A stretch of DNA of 64,000 nt. Source: Marinomonas sp. SBI8L. GTDB taxonomy: Bacteria > Pseudomonadota > Gammaproteobacteria > Pseudomonadales > Marinomonadaceae. The notes beneath the pieces were generated by a model. The model worked only from the letters and a program-made list of their open reading frames with translations, did not search any database and was not told the origin of the DNA. The stretch spans positions 310,001 to 374,000 of the forward strand of contig NZ_JSEO01000002.1 of the NCBI RefSeq assembly GCF_001624705.1, written 5' to 3'. Position numbers and translations under genes: made by a program. Below, piece after piece: positions 35,495-45,450 of this stretch (position 1 is its first letter; each line of letters opens with the position of its first letter).

Positions 35495-37198
35495 ATGAAG
35501 CTTGATAAGACGGAAAGTAAAACCTCTAAGACAGAGAAATGGTTAAGTATTATCGGCATATGCTTACTTGTTGTTTTTGTCTTGCCTTCACCTACGTTTG
35601 TGACAACAAGCCTTTTACATTTAGGTTTTGTGTCACATCATGAGTCAGCTAAAGATAAGCTAATTCAACTTGGACAAGAGTTAGCGGCTAGCCCTAAGCG
35701 TTATCTTGCTTCTGACTCAGACATGCCATTACTTAAAGTTGATGTTAGTTATCAAGATTGGCAAGTATTGGCTCAAGATAGAGCATTAGCCTTTGAAACA
35801 GGCATGATAGCCGAGAAAAGAAATATGGTTAATGGTGTCATTCATTTCAGAGGCGATGCACTTGAGCATATTGTCGGTGCAAAAAGGTGGTCCTTACGGT
35901 TTGACCTTAAAAACAACAAATCAATTCTTAATAATAGGCGTTTTGCACTACTAAGTTCCAATGTACGTATACATCAAGGACCTTACTTATTTGATCAAAC
36001 ACTTCAAAAGTCCGGCTTTGATATTGTTTCACCACAAATGAACCCAGTTAAAGTTGTAGTAAACGGAGTTAATTGGGGCGTCATGTTAATGGAAGAAACT
36101 TTCGGCCAAGACTTATTAAGTTTTAATAATAGAAAGCATGGCTTAGTGGTGAGGTTAGATATATTAAAAGAAATGACTGATAGTCAGGGAGGTATCACGC
36201 GTACTTTTCAACCCAGAGCAATACAACGTACAAGTATCTTAAGAGACCCAGAATTAAACAAACACAGAATGGTTGCCTTATCGCTGATAAGTGATTTTTT
36301 TGAAGGAAAAAGGCTAGCCAGTGATGTATTTGATTATGAAAAGTTAGGTCAATATTTAGCAACAATTGATGTTTGGTCTGCTTGGCATGCACTGAGTTGG
36401 AATAATTGGCGCAGGTATTACAACCCAATAACAGCAAAGTTAGAACCTATACAAAGTGATGTGGCAGTTACTCCAGCGAAGCACTATTGGTTAACGCAAG
36501 CTGTGAGCAAGGAGTTTCCTGTCGCTAAAAAAATGTTATCAGATGCAAAAGTAAAAGCAGCCTATGATAATGCTTTAGCAGTGATGCTAAATCAATTAAA
36601 TACCGGTGAGATGCAATCGTATCTAAAAGAAAAGCAATCAGCTCGATTAAGTAAACTCCATTATGGTATGCCATTAATTAATGACTTTGACTTTGAGATT
36701 ATGCACAAGCAAACGCATTGCCTGACATCAGGATATGAGCAAGGTGAATGTAAACGTATTTCTAAACTAGACACTCAACTTCACTTACATCTAACCCATT
36801 TTAGAGCAGTAAAGAATTGGGATTTAGCATCTAGATTTAGTTCTACAAAAAACAAGAAAGAACCGAGTTATTTAGATCTCGTAAATACCTCCCTGGAAGA
36901 CCTACACATTCACGCCATTGAAGGGATTAATCATTTAGAGTTTAAAGAAGAATTGGAAATTGATGGGCTAGAACTGCCTCTGGTATTAAAGCCTAATGAA
37001 CAGAGGCAAATAAGGATATCAAGTCACATTACCGATTTGATTTTACATGCGGCGGTTACTTCTAAAAAAATTGTGCCATTTTATTTTAAACGAGATCTAG
37101 ATCCACTAGCACCTATTCCAAGAACACCAATAAACCAAGAAAGAATAAGTGAAAAAACTTTAGAGTTTGATAACAATATTTCGATTGTTAATCGCTAG
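35495..37198 (+). CDS. CotH-like kinase family protein with one membrane anchor
   Basis: A 567-residue protein: membrane anchor at about residues 18-40, then an exported part. The CotH fold is suggested by VIHFRGDALEH, KRWSLRFDL, GVMLMEETFGQDLL and the later WNNWRRYYN ... LEPIQSDV, where the aspartate matches the metal-binding position of CotH kinases. Bacillus CotH phosphorylates spore-coat proteins. The extracytoplasmic location and the DUF4956 and VTC neighbours suggest phosphate transfer to a surface molecule. The sequence is divergent, so activity is unproven. Confidence 0.75.
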   Translation: MKLDKTESKTSKTEKWLSIIGICLLVVFVLPSPTFVTTSLLHLGFVSHHESAKDKLIQLGQELAASPKRYLASDSDMPLLKVDVSYQDWQVLAQDRALAFETGMIAEKRNMVNGVIHFRGDALEHIVGAKRWSLRFDLKNNKSILNNRRFALLSSNVRIHQGPYLFDQTLQKSGFDIVSPQMNPVKVVVNGVNWGVMLMEETFGQDLLSFNNRKHGLVVRLDILKEMTDSQGGITRTFQPRAIQRTSILRDPELNKHRMVALSLISDFFEGKRLASDVFDYEKLGQYLATIDVWSAWHALSWNNWRRYYNPITAKLEPIQSDVAVTPAKHYWLTQAVSKEFPVAKKMLSDAKVKAAYDNALAVMLNQLNTGEMQSYLKEKQSARLSKLHYGMPLINDFDFEIMHKQTHCLTSGYEQGECKRISKLDTQLHLHLTHFRAVKNWDLASRFSSTKNKKEPSYLDLVNTSLEDLHIHAIEGINHLEFKEELEIDGLELPLVLKPNEQRQIRISSHITDLILHAAVTSKKIVPFYFKRDLDPLAPIPRTPINQERISEKTLEFDNNISIVNR

Positions 37199-37244
37199 TT
37201 TATTTAATCAATCAATTAGATTAATGAAAAGAAGGATATAGGTT

Positions 37245-37928
37245 ATGGATACTAAGGATTTAAGGTTTGAAGTAAAAATTCCTGTACCACTCAATCAGCT
37301 CGAAGAGATGCTTATATGGCTTCGAATACACCCTTTGATGTTCAGGAATCGATACAAAGATAGGTACATTAATAGTCTTTATTTAGATAATCCAAGCATG
37401 TCTATATACGAAGAAAACTTAAGTGGGGTAAGTAGACGAAGAAAAGTAAGAATACGTTGGTATAAAGCACTCAATAATACCAAGAAAGCCTGTTTAGAGT
37501 TTAAGCATAGATTATCTGGAAAAGGTTATAAGCTAGCTTTTCCTATTGATTTTGATATTTTAAATTCAATTATGAGCTGGAGAGAGCATATCCAAGGAAG
37601 CTATTCACAACTAAAAGAGCTAGATAAGCAAAGTTGGGGGAACGAGCTCTCACCCATACTTATTTGCCGTTATCATCGACAATACTTTGAGAGCGCTTGC
37701 AGTTTAGTCAGAGCGACAATAGACAGTAAAATCCATGTTTATGATCAACGTAACCAACATAAACCAAATATTGAAAAGGACGTTTCCCTTGGTGAGTATG
37801 TATTGCTTGAACTCAAAGCAAGTCACGGATATGAAAAAGAACTCTCAGCTTTAATCGCAACATGTCCCCTAAGGCCATCAAGACATTCTAAGTATGTTTT
37901 AGGAGTTCGAACGCTTTTTTGGCGCTGA
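37245..37928 (+). CDS. VTC-domain (polyphosphate polymerase-like) protein
   Basis: A 227-residue stand-alone VTC domain. Charged strands that line the yeast Vtc4 catalytic tunnel have counterparts here: FEVKIPV, SLYLDN, RKVRIRWY, CLEFKHRLSGKGYK, RATIDSK and LLELK. Yeast Vtc4 makes polyphosphate from ATP. The conserved Lys, Arg and Glu positions suggest an active enzyme. It has no membrane segment of its own and would need the DUF4956 partner for membrane coupling. It starts 46 bp after the CotH-like gene. Confidence 0.82.
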   Translation: MDTKDLRFEVKIPVPLNQLEEMLIWLRIHPLMFRNRYKDRYINSLYLDNPSMSIYEENLSGVSRRRKVRIRWYKALNNTKKACLEFKHRLSGKGYKLAFPIDFDILNSIMSWREHIQGSYSQLKELDKQSWGNELSPILICRYHRQYFESACSLVRATIDSKIHVYDQRNQHKPNIEKDVSLGEYVLLELKASHGYEKELSALIATCPLRPSRHSKYVLGVRTLFWR

Positions 37929-38059
37929 TTGAGAATAGGATGATTAATGTTTAAGCAAATACGATCAGGTTTTGTTTGAAAGTGACCTAAACTGCATAGG
38001 ATTTTTTGTACCAAGCCAAGCTCAGCTATTGAATCCTGCTCAACCTTGTTATTATTAAG

Positions 38060-38084
38060 CCTCTATAAATTAATCAATTAGAGG
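38060..38084 (+). promoter_or_regulatory. Hairpin covering the modA ribosome binding site
   Basis: CCTCTA (38060-38065) pairs with TAGAGG (38079-38084); the right arm contains the GAGG that serves the TTG start at 38091. An outer AAGCC/GGCTT match extends the dyad. No ModE-type palindrome was recognised in the 162-bp gap before modA, so translational control is a possibility. Confidence 0.4.
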
Positions 38085-38090
38085 TCAGGC

Positions 38091-38879
38091 TTGCTTAAGA
38101 TCAAGTATAAATTACAAGGTCTATGTGTCTTTTTACTTAGTGCCTGTGCGCAAGCTGAAACAGTTTATATATCAGCAGCCGCATCACTTGCACCAAGCTT
38201 AACAATAATTGAAAGCTTGTATAAAGAATTATACCCAAATGATAATCTGGTACTAAATTATGCCTCTTCCTCTGTGCTAGCTAGACAAATACAGTACGGT
38301 GCACCAGCTGATATATATTTATCTGCTAATGAAAAGTGGATTAACTATTTAAGTGAGAAAAATAAAATTGAGGGAGAGAGCATTACTCCCTTCATTGACA
38401 ATCAACTGGTTATCGCCAAAACTGGCCAAAAAACTCATTCTGCTTTAACTCAAAGCTGTTTTGATCAAGCTTCAACTAAAAGTACCTTTCAAAATATTTA
38501 TAAGCAAAATAAGAAAATTGTCGTTGCCGATTTAGCTCATGTGCCTTTAGGTATTTATACAAAACAGACTCTTAATGCTTTAGTTGATGTATCTGACTAT
38601 CAGAGTCTGTTAATTCCAAGTGCGAACGCGAGGTCAGCCTTAGCTTTTATTGAACAAGGGCAAGCAGAATTTGCCTTCCTATATTACTCAGATGCGATAA
38701 ATTCAAAAAAAGTAGAGCTTGTCTGCATAATTCCTAGCGATTTTCATGATCCAATAAGCTATTACTTAGCAAAAGTTGTGACAAAAAATAGTAATAAAGC
38801 CAAACAGAATGTTTATAACTTCTTGCAAAGTGAAGTAGTGAAAAATATCTTGGTAAAACAGGGATTTTTAGAGCATTAA
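38091..38879 (+). CDS. modA: Molybdate ABC transporter substrate-binding protein
   Basis: A 262-residue periplasmic molybdate-binding protein. The mature part starts VYISAAASLAP, and ASSSVLARQIQYGAPADIYLSAN is the typical oxyanion-binding region. Only a TTG at 38091 gives a full signal peptide; GAGG lies 6 bp upstream. The signal region contains LSAC (C19), which could be a lipobox, as well as an AQA signal-peptidase I site. It begins modABC. Tungstate binding is also possible. Confidence 0.9.
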   Translation: MLKIKYKLQGLCVFLLSACAQAETVYISAAASLAPSLTIIESLYKELYPNDNLVLNYASSSVLARQIQYGAPADIYLSANEKWINYLSEKNKIEGESITPFIDNQLVIAKTGQKTHSALTQSCFDQASTKSTFQNIYKQNKKIVVADLAHVPLGIYTKQTLNALVDVSDYQSLLIPSANARSALAFIEQGQAEFAFLYYSDAINSKKVELVCIIPSDFHDPISYYLAKVVTKNSNKAKQNVYNFLQSEVVKNILVKQGFLEH

Positions 38880-38902
38880 TAATAAGTAGGAATTACACCT
38901 TA

Positions 38903-39619
38903 ATGATGGACATGATTCATAACCTTGCTCTAAGTGAGTTCGAAATAACAGCCTTATGGTTAAGTTTAAAAGTGTCAGGCATTGCCACTTTATTGACTTT
39001 ACCTTTTGCAATTTTTATTGGTTTTACTTTGTCTAGGCGTGATTTTCTTGGTAAATCCCTACTTGAAGCCGTAATCTATTTACCGCTGGTTTTACCCCCA
39101 GTGGTTATTGGTTATTTATTACTGATTAGTTTTTCAAATCAATCTTATTTTGGACGCTTTTTGTTTGACTATCTTGGTTTGGAGTTTGCTTTTCGTTGGC
39201 AAGGTGCTGCATTAGCCGTTTCCGTTGTCTCTTTACCTTTAATGGTTCGAAGTATTCGTTTAGCTTTTGATTTAATCGATACTAAAATCGAACAAGCAGC
39301 CCTTACGCTTGGCGCTTCTCCATTTAGAATATTTCTAAGTATTAGTCTCCCTTTAGCTCTGCCAGGAATAGTCTCTGGCGCAGTTCTAGGCATGGCACGT
39401 GGTTTAGGGGAGTTTGGAGCAACAATTACTTTTGCTGCTAATATCCCTGGTCAGACACAAACCTTACCACTTGCCATGTACAGCTTCATTCAAACCCCAG
39501 GCGCAGAATTTATGGCCGCAAGACTCTGTGTCATAGCGATTGTTATTGCCATTATTGCGTTACTCATTTCAGAGTTTTTAACGCGCCAAATGAAAAAGAA
39601 ATTAGTGGGGCAAAGCTAG
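38903..39619 (+). CDS. modB: Molybdate ABC transporter permease
   Basis: A 238-residue permease with five to six membrane helices. The EAA-loop that contacts the ATPase reads EQAALTLGASPFRIFLSISL followed by PLALPGI, close to consensus. Two consecutive ATG codons (38903 and 38906) could start it. It lies 23 bp after modA and ends one base before modC. Confidence 0.93.
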   Translation: MMDMIHNLALSEFEITALWLSLKVSGIATLLTLPFAIFIGFTLSRRDFLGKSLLEAVIYLPLVLPPVVIGYLLLISFSNQSYFGRFLFDYLGLEFAFRWQGAALAVSVVSLPLMVRSIRLAFDLIDTKIEQAALTLGASPFRIFLSISLPLALPGIVSGAVLGMARGLGEFGATITFAANIPGQTQTLPLAMYSFIQTPGAEFMAARLCVIAIVIAIIALLISEFLTRQMKKKLVGQS

Positions 39620-39620
39620 C

Positions 39621-40775
39621 ATGTCTTATCTTAATGTGAAAATTAGAAAACGATTTGGGAATACATCATTAGCTTTTAACTTCGAGTTACCAAAAACTGG
39701 TGTAACCATGATTTACGGCCCATCAGGGGCGGGTAAAACCAGCCTAATTAATATGATTTCAGGTTTAACCTCACCGGATATGGGGAAAGTTAAATTTGGT
39801 GATGAGGTGATGTTTGATAGTCATGCTCAAATTAATGTAAAACCAAATAAGCGACAAATTGGCTATGTTTTTCAAGATGCTCGTTTATTCCCACACCTTA
39901 ACGTTAAGCAAAACCTGTTCTACGCTTCAAAGGCTGAAAATAATGATGAAGCCAAGTCGCTAATCAAATTGTTAGCGTTAAATACGTTATTGAAGCGAAT
40001 GCCAAACACACTTTCTGGTGGCGAGAAGCAACGTGTCGCAATAGGTAGAGCGCTTTTATCTAAACCAAAGTTACTGTTACTCGATGAGCCGCTAGCGTCT
40101 TTAGATCAATCAAAAAAGAAAGAGCTTCTTGGTTATTTTAAACGCTTAGTAAAGCAGCTAAATATTCCAATTATTATGGTTAGTCATGATGAAAATGAAG
40201 CTATGGCATTAGCTGATAACCTTATTATGATTGATAAAGGTAAAGTAGTTAATTATGGCCCATTAGAAACGGTTTGGAATGAGCAAAATCAGATAGGTAC
40301 TACCGCAATCAAGCACAGCATGGCCTATAGTGCACTTCATAAATTTGACCACCTTGATTATGCAATGTCTCAAGTTGAGTTTATTCACGAGAAATCGGGT
40401 AATCTTACTGGCTCATTCTTATGGATGAAGGCCCAAGGTATGGGTAATGGCCAAGCAAGAAGTGAAACTAAAAACTTACGTCATAAATCCAATGTAAATC
40501 TTGATAATAAGTTCCGCCTATTAATTGATGCACAAGATGTTTCCATTGCTCTGGATAATACCTCTCCTTCAAGCATTCGTAATAGAATTGTTTGTCGTAT
40601 TGTGTCATGTCAGGAAGTAGGCCGTGAGCAATCTTTACTGGTAAATCTTGCTGATGCGAACGGTGTTATTTTTATGGCAAAAATCAGTAACTGGGCATGG
40701 CGTGAAATGAAGCTAAAAATGGGCATGAAAGTTGTTGCTCAAATTAAATCCACCAGCCTAATACCTATATATTAA
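39621..40775 (+). CDS. modC: Molybdate ABC transporter ATP-binding protein
   Basis: A 384-residue ABC ATPase: Walker A GPSGAGKTS at residues 33-41, signature LSGGEKQRVAIGRAL, Walker B LLLLDEP and the H-loop VSHDENE. The C-terminal third is a TOBE/Mop-type regulatory domain and contains a polar insertion rich in Gly, Asn and Lys near residues 270-295. It completes modABC and provides energy for molybdate import used by the molybdopterin pathway (moaCDE, 16 kb downstream). Confidence 0.94.
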   Translation: MSYLNVKIRKRFGNTSLAFNFELPKTGVTMIYGPSGAGKTSLINMISGLTSPDMGKVKFGDEVMFDSHAQINVKPNKRQIGYVFQDARLFPHLNVKQNLFYASKAENNDEAKSLIKLLALNTLLKRMPNTLSGGEKQRVAIGRALLSKPKLLLLDEPLASLDQSKKKELLGYFKRLVKQLNIPIIMVSHDENEAMALADNLIMIDKGKVVNYGPLETVWNEQNQIGTTAIKHSMAYSALHKFDHLDYAMSQVEFIHEKSGNLTGSFLWMKAQGMGNGQARSETKNLRHKSNVNLDNKFRLLIDAQDVSIALDNTSPSSIRNRIVCRIVSCQEVGREQSLLVNLADANGVIFMAKISNWAWREMKLKMGMKVVAQIKSTSLIPIY

Positions 40776-40819
40776 CTATTAACATCTTAGACTCACAGTA
40801 TCTTGATAATAAGAGCAAT

Positions 40820-40847
40820 AAAAAAGGCATCCTAAGATGCCTTTTTT
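40820..40847. terminator. Bidirectional terminator between modC and the RND pump
   Basis: A perfect 12-bp stem (40820-40831 with 40836-40847) with a 4-nt loop, GC-rich in the middle and flanked by A and T runs. It serves modC on the plus strand and the efflux operon on the minus strand. Confidence 0.92.
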
Positions 40848-40861
40848 ATTATTGAGATGAT

Positions 40862-43800
40862 TTAAGCTTGTGGTGCTAAATCGTCATTTGATTCAGCTGC
40901 TAACGCTTTAAGCAGTTTTCTTTCTTTACGACGATAACCTAGTACTAACAAGCAAGGTGTTAATAACAAAGTTAATGGCGTAGCGAAAAGTAGGCCACCT
41001 GCAATTGCAGTTGATAACTGAGTCCACATTTGTGATGACGGCGCACCAATACTAATGCTTTGGTTCATCAGATCCACATTAAGCTGGAACACCATAGGCA
41101 TAAGTCCGAGTATGGTTGTGGCTGTCGTCAGTAATACTGGTCTTAGCCTTTGAGCGCCCGTTCGAACAGCAGCTTCAACAACCATCATCCCTTGTGCTCT
41201 GAGACCATTAAAAGTGTCTATGAGTACGATGTTGTTATTTACCACAATGCCAGCCAGTGCAATAACGCCAACACCACTCATAACAATACCAAATGGTTCT
41301 CCCTTAGCCATAAGGCCGATGAACACTCCCATAGTAGAGAATATGACTGCACTTAGTATTAACAAACACTGGAAGAAGTTATTAAACTGTGTGACTAGAA
41401 TGATCGCCATAATGAAAAAGGCAACTGCAAATGCTTTCATCAAAAATAGCATTGATTCATTTTGATCTTCAGTATTACCTCTAAATTGATAATCAATTTC
41501 AGAAGGTATACCAGACGCTTTCATCTCAGCGGCAATGGCTTTAATAACTTGATCAACAACGAGTCCATCTTTTACATCGGCACTGATGTTAACCACTTTC
41601 TTGCCATCCACACGGTTAATCAGACCCTGTTTTGGTGCCGCATGTCTGTTAATGAAATTACTAACAGGAATAGGGCCAACATTTGATGGAATCATGATGT
41701 TATCAAGTTGTTCTAGGCTACGCTGATTTATTGGGTAGCGTAAAACGATATCAATTTCATCATCTGCACCTTCTGGCAAGAAGTCAGATAAAGTAATTCC
41801 ATTAGTAACAAGCTTAATAGCATTACCTAAGGCAGCAACACTAACATCAAAACGTTGCGCTTGAGCACGGTCAATATCAATTTGCCATTCAATACCAGGT
41901 AGTGATCTATCATCATTAACGGTAACTATTTCACTTCGTTGACCAAGCTCTTCTACTAAACGATCAGCAGTTAGGTTTAATAACTCACTGAAATCAGATG
42001 AAAGCTCAAGTTCAATATCAGTGCCTGACTGAGGACCGTCTTGTTTTACTTCAGCTTCAACAATAATTCCCGGAATCTGATCAGTCTCTTCACGAATCTT
42101 GGAAAGAATCGCTGAAGCAGGTATGCGTGAATGCCAATCTATAAACTCAAGTGACAAGGTACCTATACTATCCGGTGATGCTTGGTTACCTGGCGAAGCG
42201 GTTGTCGTAGTAACAATACTCTTAAGATCAGGATGACCTATGATAATGTTTTCTACTTGTCTAACGATTTCGTCTTTCTCATCAAGAGATAGGTCGCCAC
42301 GAGCACGAATTTCAAGATTAGCTACATCTGGCTCGCTTTCAGGAAAGAATTCTATGCCCTTACCAAACTGGCCATAAGAAAACATGACAGATATTAATAG
42401 AGTGATACAAAACAACAGAACAAGCCAAGGTGACTTAACTAGACTAGATAGCAAACTTGCATACCAGCCAGTTACGCCTTTAAGTTGTGTTAAATCTCCA
42501 GATTCTGTTAATTGTAATGTTCGCTCGGTTGCAGGAGTATAAGTTCCTTTTTTACCAATTATTGAGCCGATTGTTGGTATAACAACCAAAGCCATAATCA
42601 AAGAAGAGGATAGGGTAGCAATTACCGTAATCGGCATGTAACCCATAAACTCACCAACAATTCCTGGCCAAAATAACAAGGGCATAAATACTGCCAGCGT
42701 CGTTGCCGTAGATGCTGTAATTGGCCAAGCCATACGTTGCGCAGCTTCAGAGTAGGCTTGTTGTTTTGAGGCACCTTCCGCCAATTTTCGGTCAGCATAT
42801 TCCGTAACAACTATAGCGCCATCTACCAACATACCGACACTTAATATTAGGCCGAATAGCACCACCATATTCATGGTATAACCTTGAATATGTAAGAATA
42901 GAATCCCCATTAAAAATGCGCCTGGGATAGCTATACCAACAAGGAAAGAGGTTCTTAAACCTAAGAAAGTCACAATCACTATCATTACCAATAAGGTAGC
43001 GAAAATGACGTTATTAAATAAGTCATTCAAAGACTGAAGTATACTGACAGATTCATCTTGAGTAAGGCTATACTCAATACCTTCTGGCCACTTTTTACTT
43101 TCTTCTTCTATGACTTCTTTTACTGCGGCAATCATATTGACGGTGTTGCCACCAACACGTTTAGATACACCTAAGGTGATGCTACTTTTACCATCTAATC
43201 TTGCATAGCTAGTGGCATCTTTATAGGTCATTTGACCTGTGGCAACATCTTTTAATAATACAACTTTGTCACCATCTACCTTCATAGGAAGGTTAAAAAT
43301 GTCATCTTGAGTTTTAAGAAGACCTGGTACTTTTAAGGAAAAACGACCTGAACCTGTATCCAAAGTACCAGCTGCAACAAGCTGGTTACTGTCATTAAAA
43401 GTATTAACAACATCAGATAGACTGAGATTATAAGTTTCTAATGCATCAGGGCTGATTATGATTTCCGCTAGCTCTTCTCTATCACCACTTATTTCAGCTT
43501 CTAAAACACCTGGCGCAGCTTCGATGTCATCTTGTAAATCATTGGCGATACGACTTAATATTCCAAATTCGACATCACCATGTAAATTAACTGTTAATAC
43601 AGGGAAAGTAGATAGGTTTATTTCATTTACAGTTGGTTCATCTGCATCATCAGGTAAATCTGCTTTAGCAGTATCAACCTTGTCCTTCACATCAACCAAA
43701 GCTTGGTCTATATCTGTATTACTATCAAACTCAAGCGTAATTGATGCATGGCCTTCAGAGGCTGTTGAAGAAATTTTATCTAAGCCTTCAACGCTTTTAA

Positions 43801-44014
43801 GCTCCTTTTCCATAGGATGAACTAAAAGGCTATCAGAGTCTTCTGGTGAAATCCCATCCAATGAAATTGATACGTAAATTGTGGGTATTGTGATGTCTGG
43901 CGTTTCTTCTTTTGCAATACTTAAATACGAAGACACACCTAATGCTATTAATAAAATAAAGAACATTAATACTGTTCTTGAACGCGACAATGCCGCATTT
44001 ATTATACTAACCAT
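40862..44014 (-). CDS. RND-family efflux pump permease
   Basis: A 1050-residue AcrB-type proton-driven transporter with the usual two sets of six membrane helices and two large periplasmic loops. It resembles the VmeI/efflux HAE1-like branch more than AcrB itself. The membrane-helix-4 motif reads SVGMLVDGAIVV (near residue 398), with one aspartate where AcrB has two. Helix 10-11 shows GIVVNNNIVLID. Substrates are not predictable. It starts 8 bp after the adaptor gene, with AGGA upstream; no outer-membrane channel gene is adjacent. Confidence 0.92.
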   Translation of the reverse strand: MVSIINAALSRSRTVLMFFILLIALGVSSYLSIAKEETPDITIPTIYVSISLDGISPEDSDSLLVHPMEKELKSVEGLDKISSTASEGHASITLEFDSNTDIDQALVDVKDKVDTAKADLPDDADEPTVNEINLSTFPVLTVNLHGDVEFGILSRIANDLQDDIEAAPGVLEAEISGDREELAEIIISPDALETYNLSLSDVVNTFNDSNQLVAAGTLDTGSGRFSLKVPGLLKTQDDIFNLPMKVDGDKVVLLKDVATGQMTYKDATSYARLDGKSSITLGVSKRVGGNTVNMIAAVKEVIEEESKKWPEGIEYSLTQDESVSILQSLNDLFNNVIFATLLVMIVIVTFLGLRTSFLVGIAIPGAFLMGILFLHIQGYTMNMVVLFGLILSVGMLVDGAIVVTEYADRKLAEGASKQQAYSEAAQRMAWPITASTATTLAVFMPLLFWPGIVGEFMGYMPITVIATLSSSLIMALVVIPTIGSIIGKKGTYTPATERTLQLTESGDLTQLKGVTGWYASLLSSLVKSPWLVLLFCITLLISVMFSYGQFGKGIEFFPESEPDVANLEIRARGDLSLDEKDEIVRQVENIIIGHPDLKSIVTTTTASPGNQASPDSIGTLSLEFIDWHSRIPASAILSKIREETDQIPGIIVEAEVKQDGPQSGTDIELELSSDFSELLNLTADRLVEELGQRSEIVTVNDDRSLPGIEWQIDIDRAQAQRFDVSVAALGNAIKLVTNGITLSDFLPEGADDEIDIVLRYPINQRSLEQLDNIMIPSNVGPIPVSNFINRHAAPKQGLINRVDGKKVVNISADVKDGLVVDQVIKAIAAEMKASGIPSEIDYQFRGNTEDQNESMLFLMKAFAVAFFIMAIILVTQFNNFFQCLLILSAVIFSTMGVFIGLMAKGEPFGIVMSGVGVIALAGIVVNNNIVLIDTFNGLRAQGMMVVEAAVRTGAQRLRPVLLTTATTILGLMPMVFQLNVDLMNQSISIGAPSSQMWTQLSTAIAGGLLFATPLTLLLTPCLLVLGYRRKERKLLKALAAESNDDLAPQA

Positions 44015-44022
44015 GTTACTTC

Positions 44023-45132
44023 CTATTGATTTTTATAATATGCGTCAACAATGTCGCCAGCCTTAGTAAAGCCTTGGCCAACTGTAATCAGATTAATATT
44101 CTGAGGTAAGCCACTTACCCAAACTTGATCTCGGTCTGATTTAAGTATTTCAACAGGTGATACGACCACTTCATTATCTATGTTGAGTGTTTTAACGGCG
44201 GTATGACCATTGTCGTCAAGGGTAAGTAACGCTGCCGAAAAAGCATGAGCCATACGATTTGGCAAAGCCAGATCAACATGGGCAGTAATACCAGCAGGTA
44301 TTTTACTATCTTGGTTAGGGACTTTTATCTCAACTGCAATGGATCGAGTTTCACTAGAGGCTATTGAACTCACATAACTTACTGTTCCTTCAACCACATC
44401 ACCTGTACTCAATTCAATATTGGCATTTAAACCTTGCTGAATACTGTTGATTTTTTTCTGAGGAACATTGATCTCGATTGTAAGTGGGTTGATTGAGATA
44501 AAGTCGCCTACTGTGGCATTGTTTTGTACCAGTTGCCCCAGTTCAACATCTAGTGTATTTAGAACGCCAGAGAAGGGGGCAACAAGTACGGCATTTTCAA
44601 GATCAATCTCTAATGAACGAAGCGTTGCTTTCGCTGATGCTAGGTCCGCTTTAGCTGTCGCAACATTGACCGCAGATGAGTATTTTTGCTGTTTTAGCTT
44701 AACTGCACCATCTAACTCAAGTTGGCGTTGTGCAATTAATGCTTTTGCTTCAGCAATATCGGCTTTCAAAGCGCGAGTATCTATAGATAAAATTGCTTTG
44801 CCTTTTTTTACATAGTCGCCTTTATTAACAAGGATTTGGCGAATTTTACCGGCTGCACCTGAAGTAAGTTGGATCTCTTTACTTGGCTGAGTCGTACCGG
44901 AAAGAGTCATCTTATCTTCCATAATCTGAGCACTAATGACTTGCGCTTGAACCTTTTTCTTTAGTTGGTTCTCATTAGATACTTTCTGCTCTACGGTTGA
45001 CGGTTTAGCTAGCGTACTCGAATCTTGAGCTTGTGCTTGCGTTATTCCGTTACCACCAACAGCCATCCAAACAACAGCTGCACCTAACACGGTGATTGCG
45101 GTTATCGGTCCAGCTTTACTTTTTAGATCCAT
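44023..45132 (-). CDS. RND efflux periplasmic adaptor (membrane fusion) protein
   Basis: A 369-residue adaptor: N-terminal signal/anchor (about residues 8-28), two half-lipoyl segments around a coiled hairpin (LAEAKALIAQRQLEL-type helices, about 115-170), then beta-barrel and membrane-proximal domains. I chose the ATG at 45132 with GGAG 6 bp upstream over the ATG at 45144. It is transcribed first and links the RND permease to an unlinked TolC-type channel. Confidence 0.9.
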   Translation of the reverse strand: MDLKSKAGPITAITVLGAAVVWMAVGGNGITQAQAQDSSTLAKPSTVEQKVSNENQLKKKVQAQVISAQIMEDKMTLSGTTQPSKEIQLTSGAAGKIRQILVNKGDYVKKGKAILSIDTRALKADIAEAKALIAQRQLELDGAVKLKQQKYSSAVNVATAKADLASAKATLRSLEIDLENAVLVAPFSGVLNTLDVELGQLVQNNATVGDFISINPLTIEINVPQKKINSIQQGLNANIELSTGDVVEGTVSYVSSIASSETRSIAVEIKVPNQDSKIPAGITAHVDLALPNRMAHAFSAALLTLDDNGHTAVKTLNIDNEVVVSPVEILKSDRDQVWVSGLPQNINLITVGQGFTKAGDIVDAYYKNQ

Positions 45133-45450
45133 CAGGGACTCCATATAACAAACTTAAATTTACAATCGAACTAATATTCAATATTTTGGCATAAGCTTAT
45201 TGTGACAGGGAATGAACTGACATACTTCATAAAAACCCATACAAATGTGCAAGAAATATGAACATTTGACTTTATCAACTAAATTCAAATTTTCAAACTT
45301 GTTTGTTTTCTACTCAGTAATGAAAAAACGATTAGTTACAAATGCTTATTTCAATTTGCAGAGACAAAATGAACTGGATTCGCTAAACGTTTTCACTCTT
45401 AACTGATAGAATGCGCGCCATTATCATTTTATTTTCTAGTGAAAAAACAT

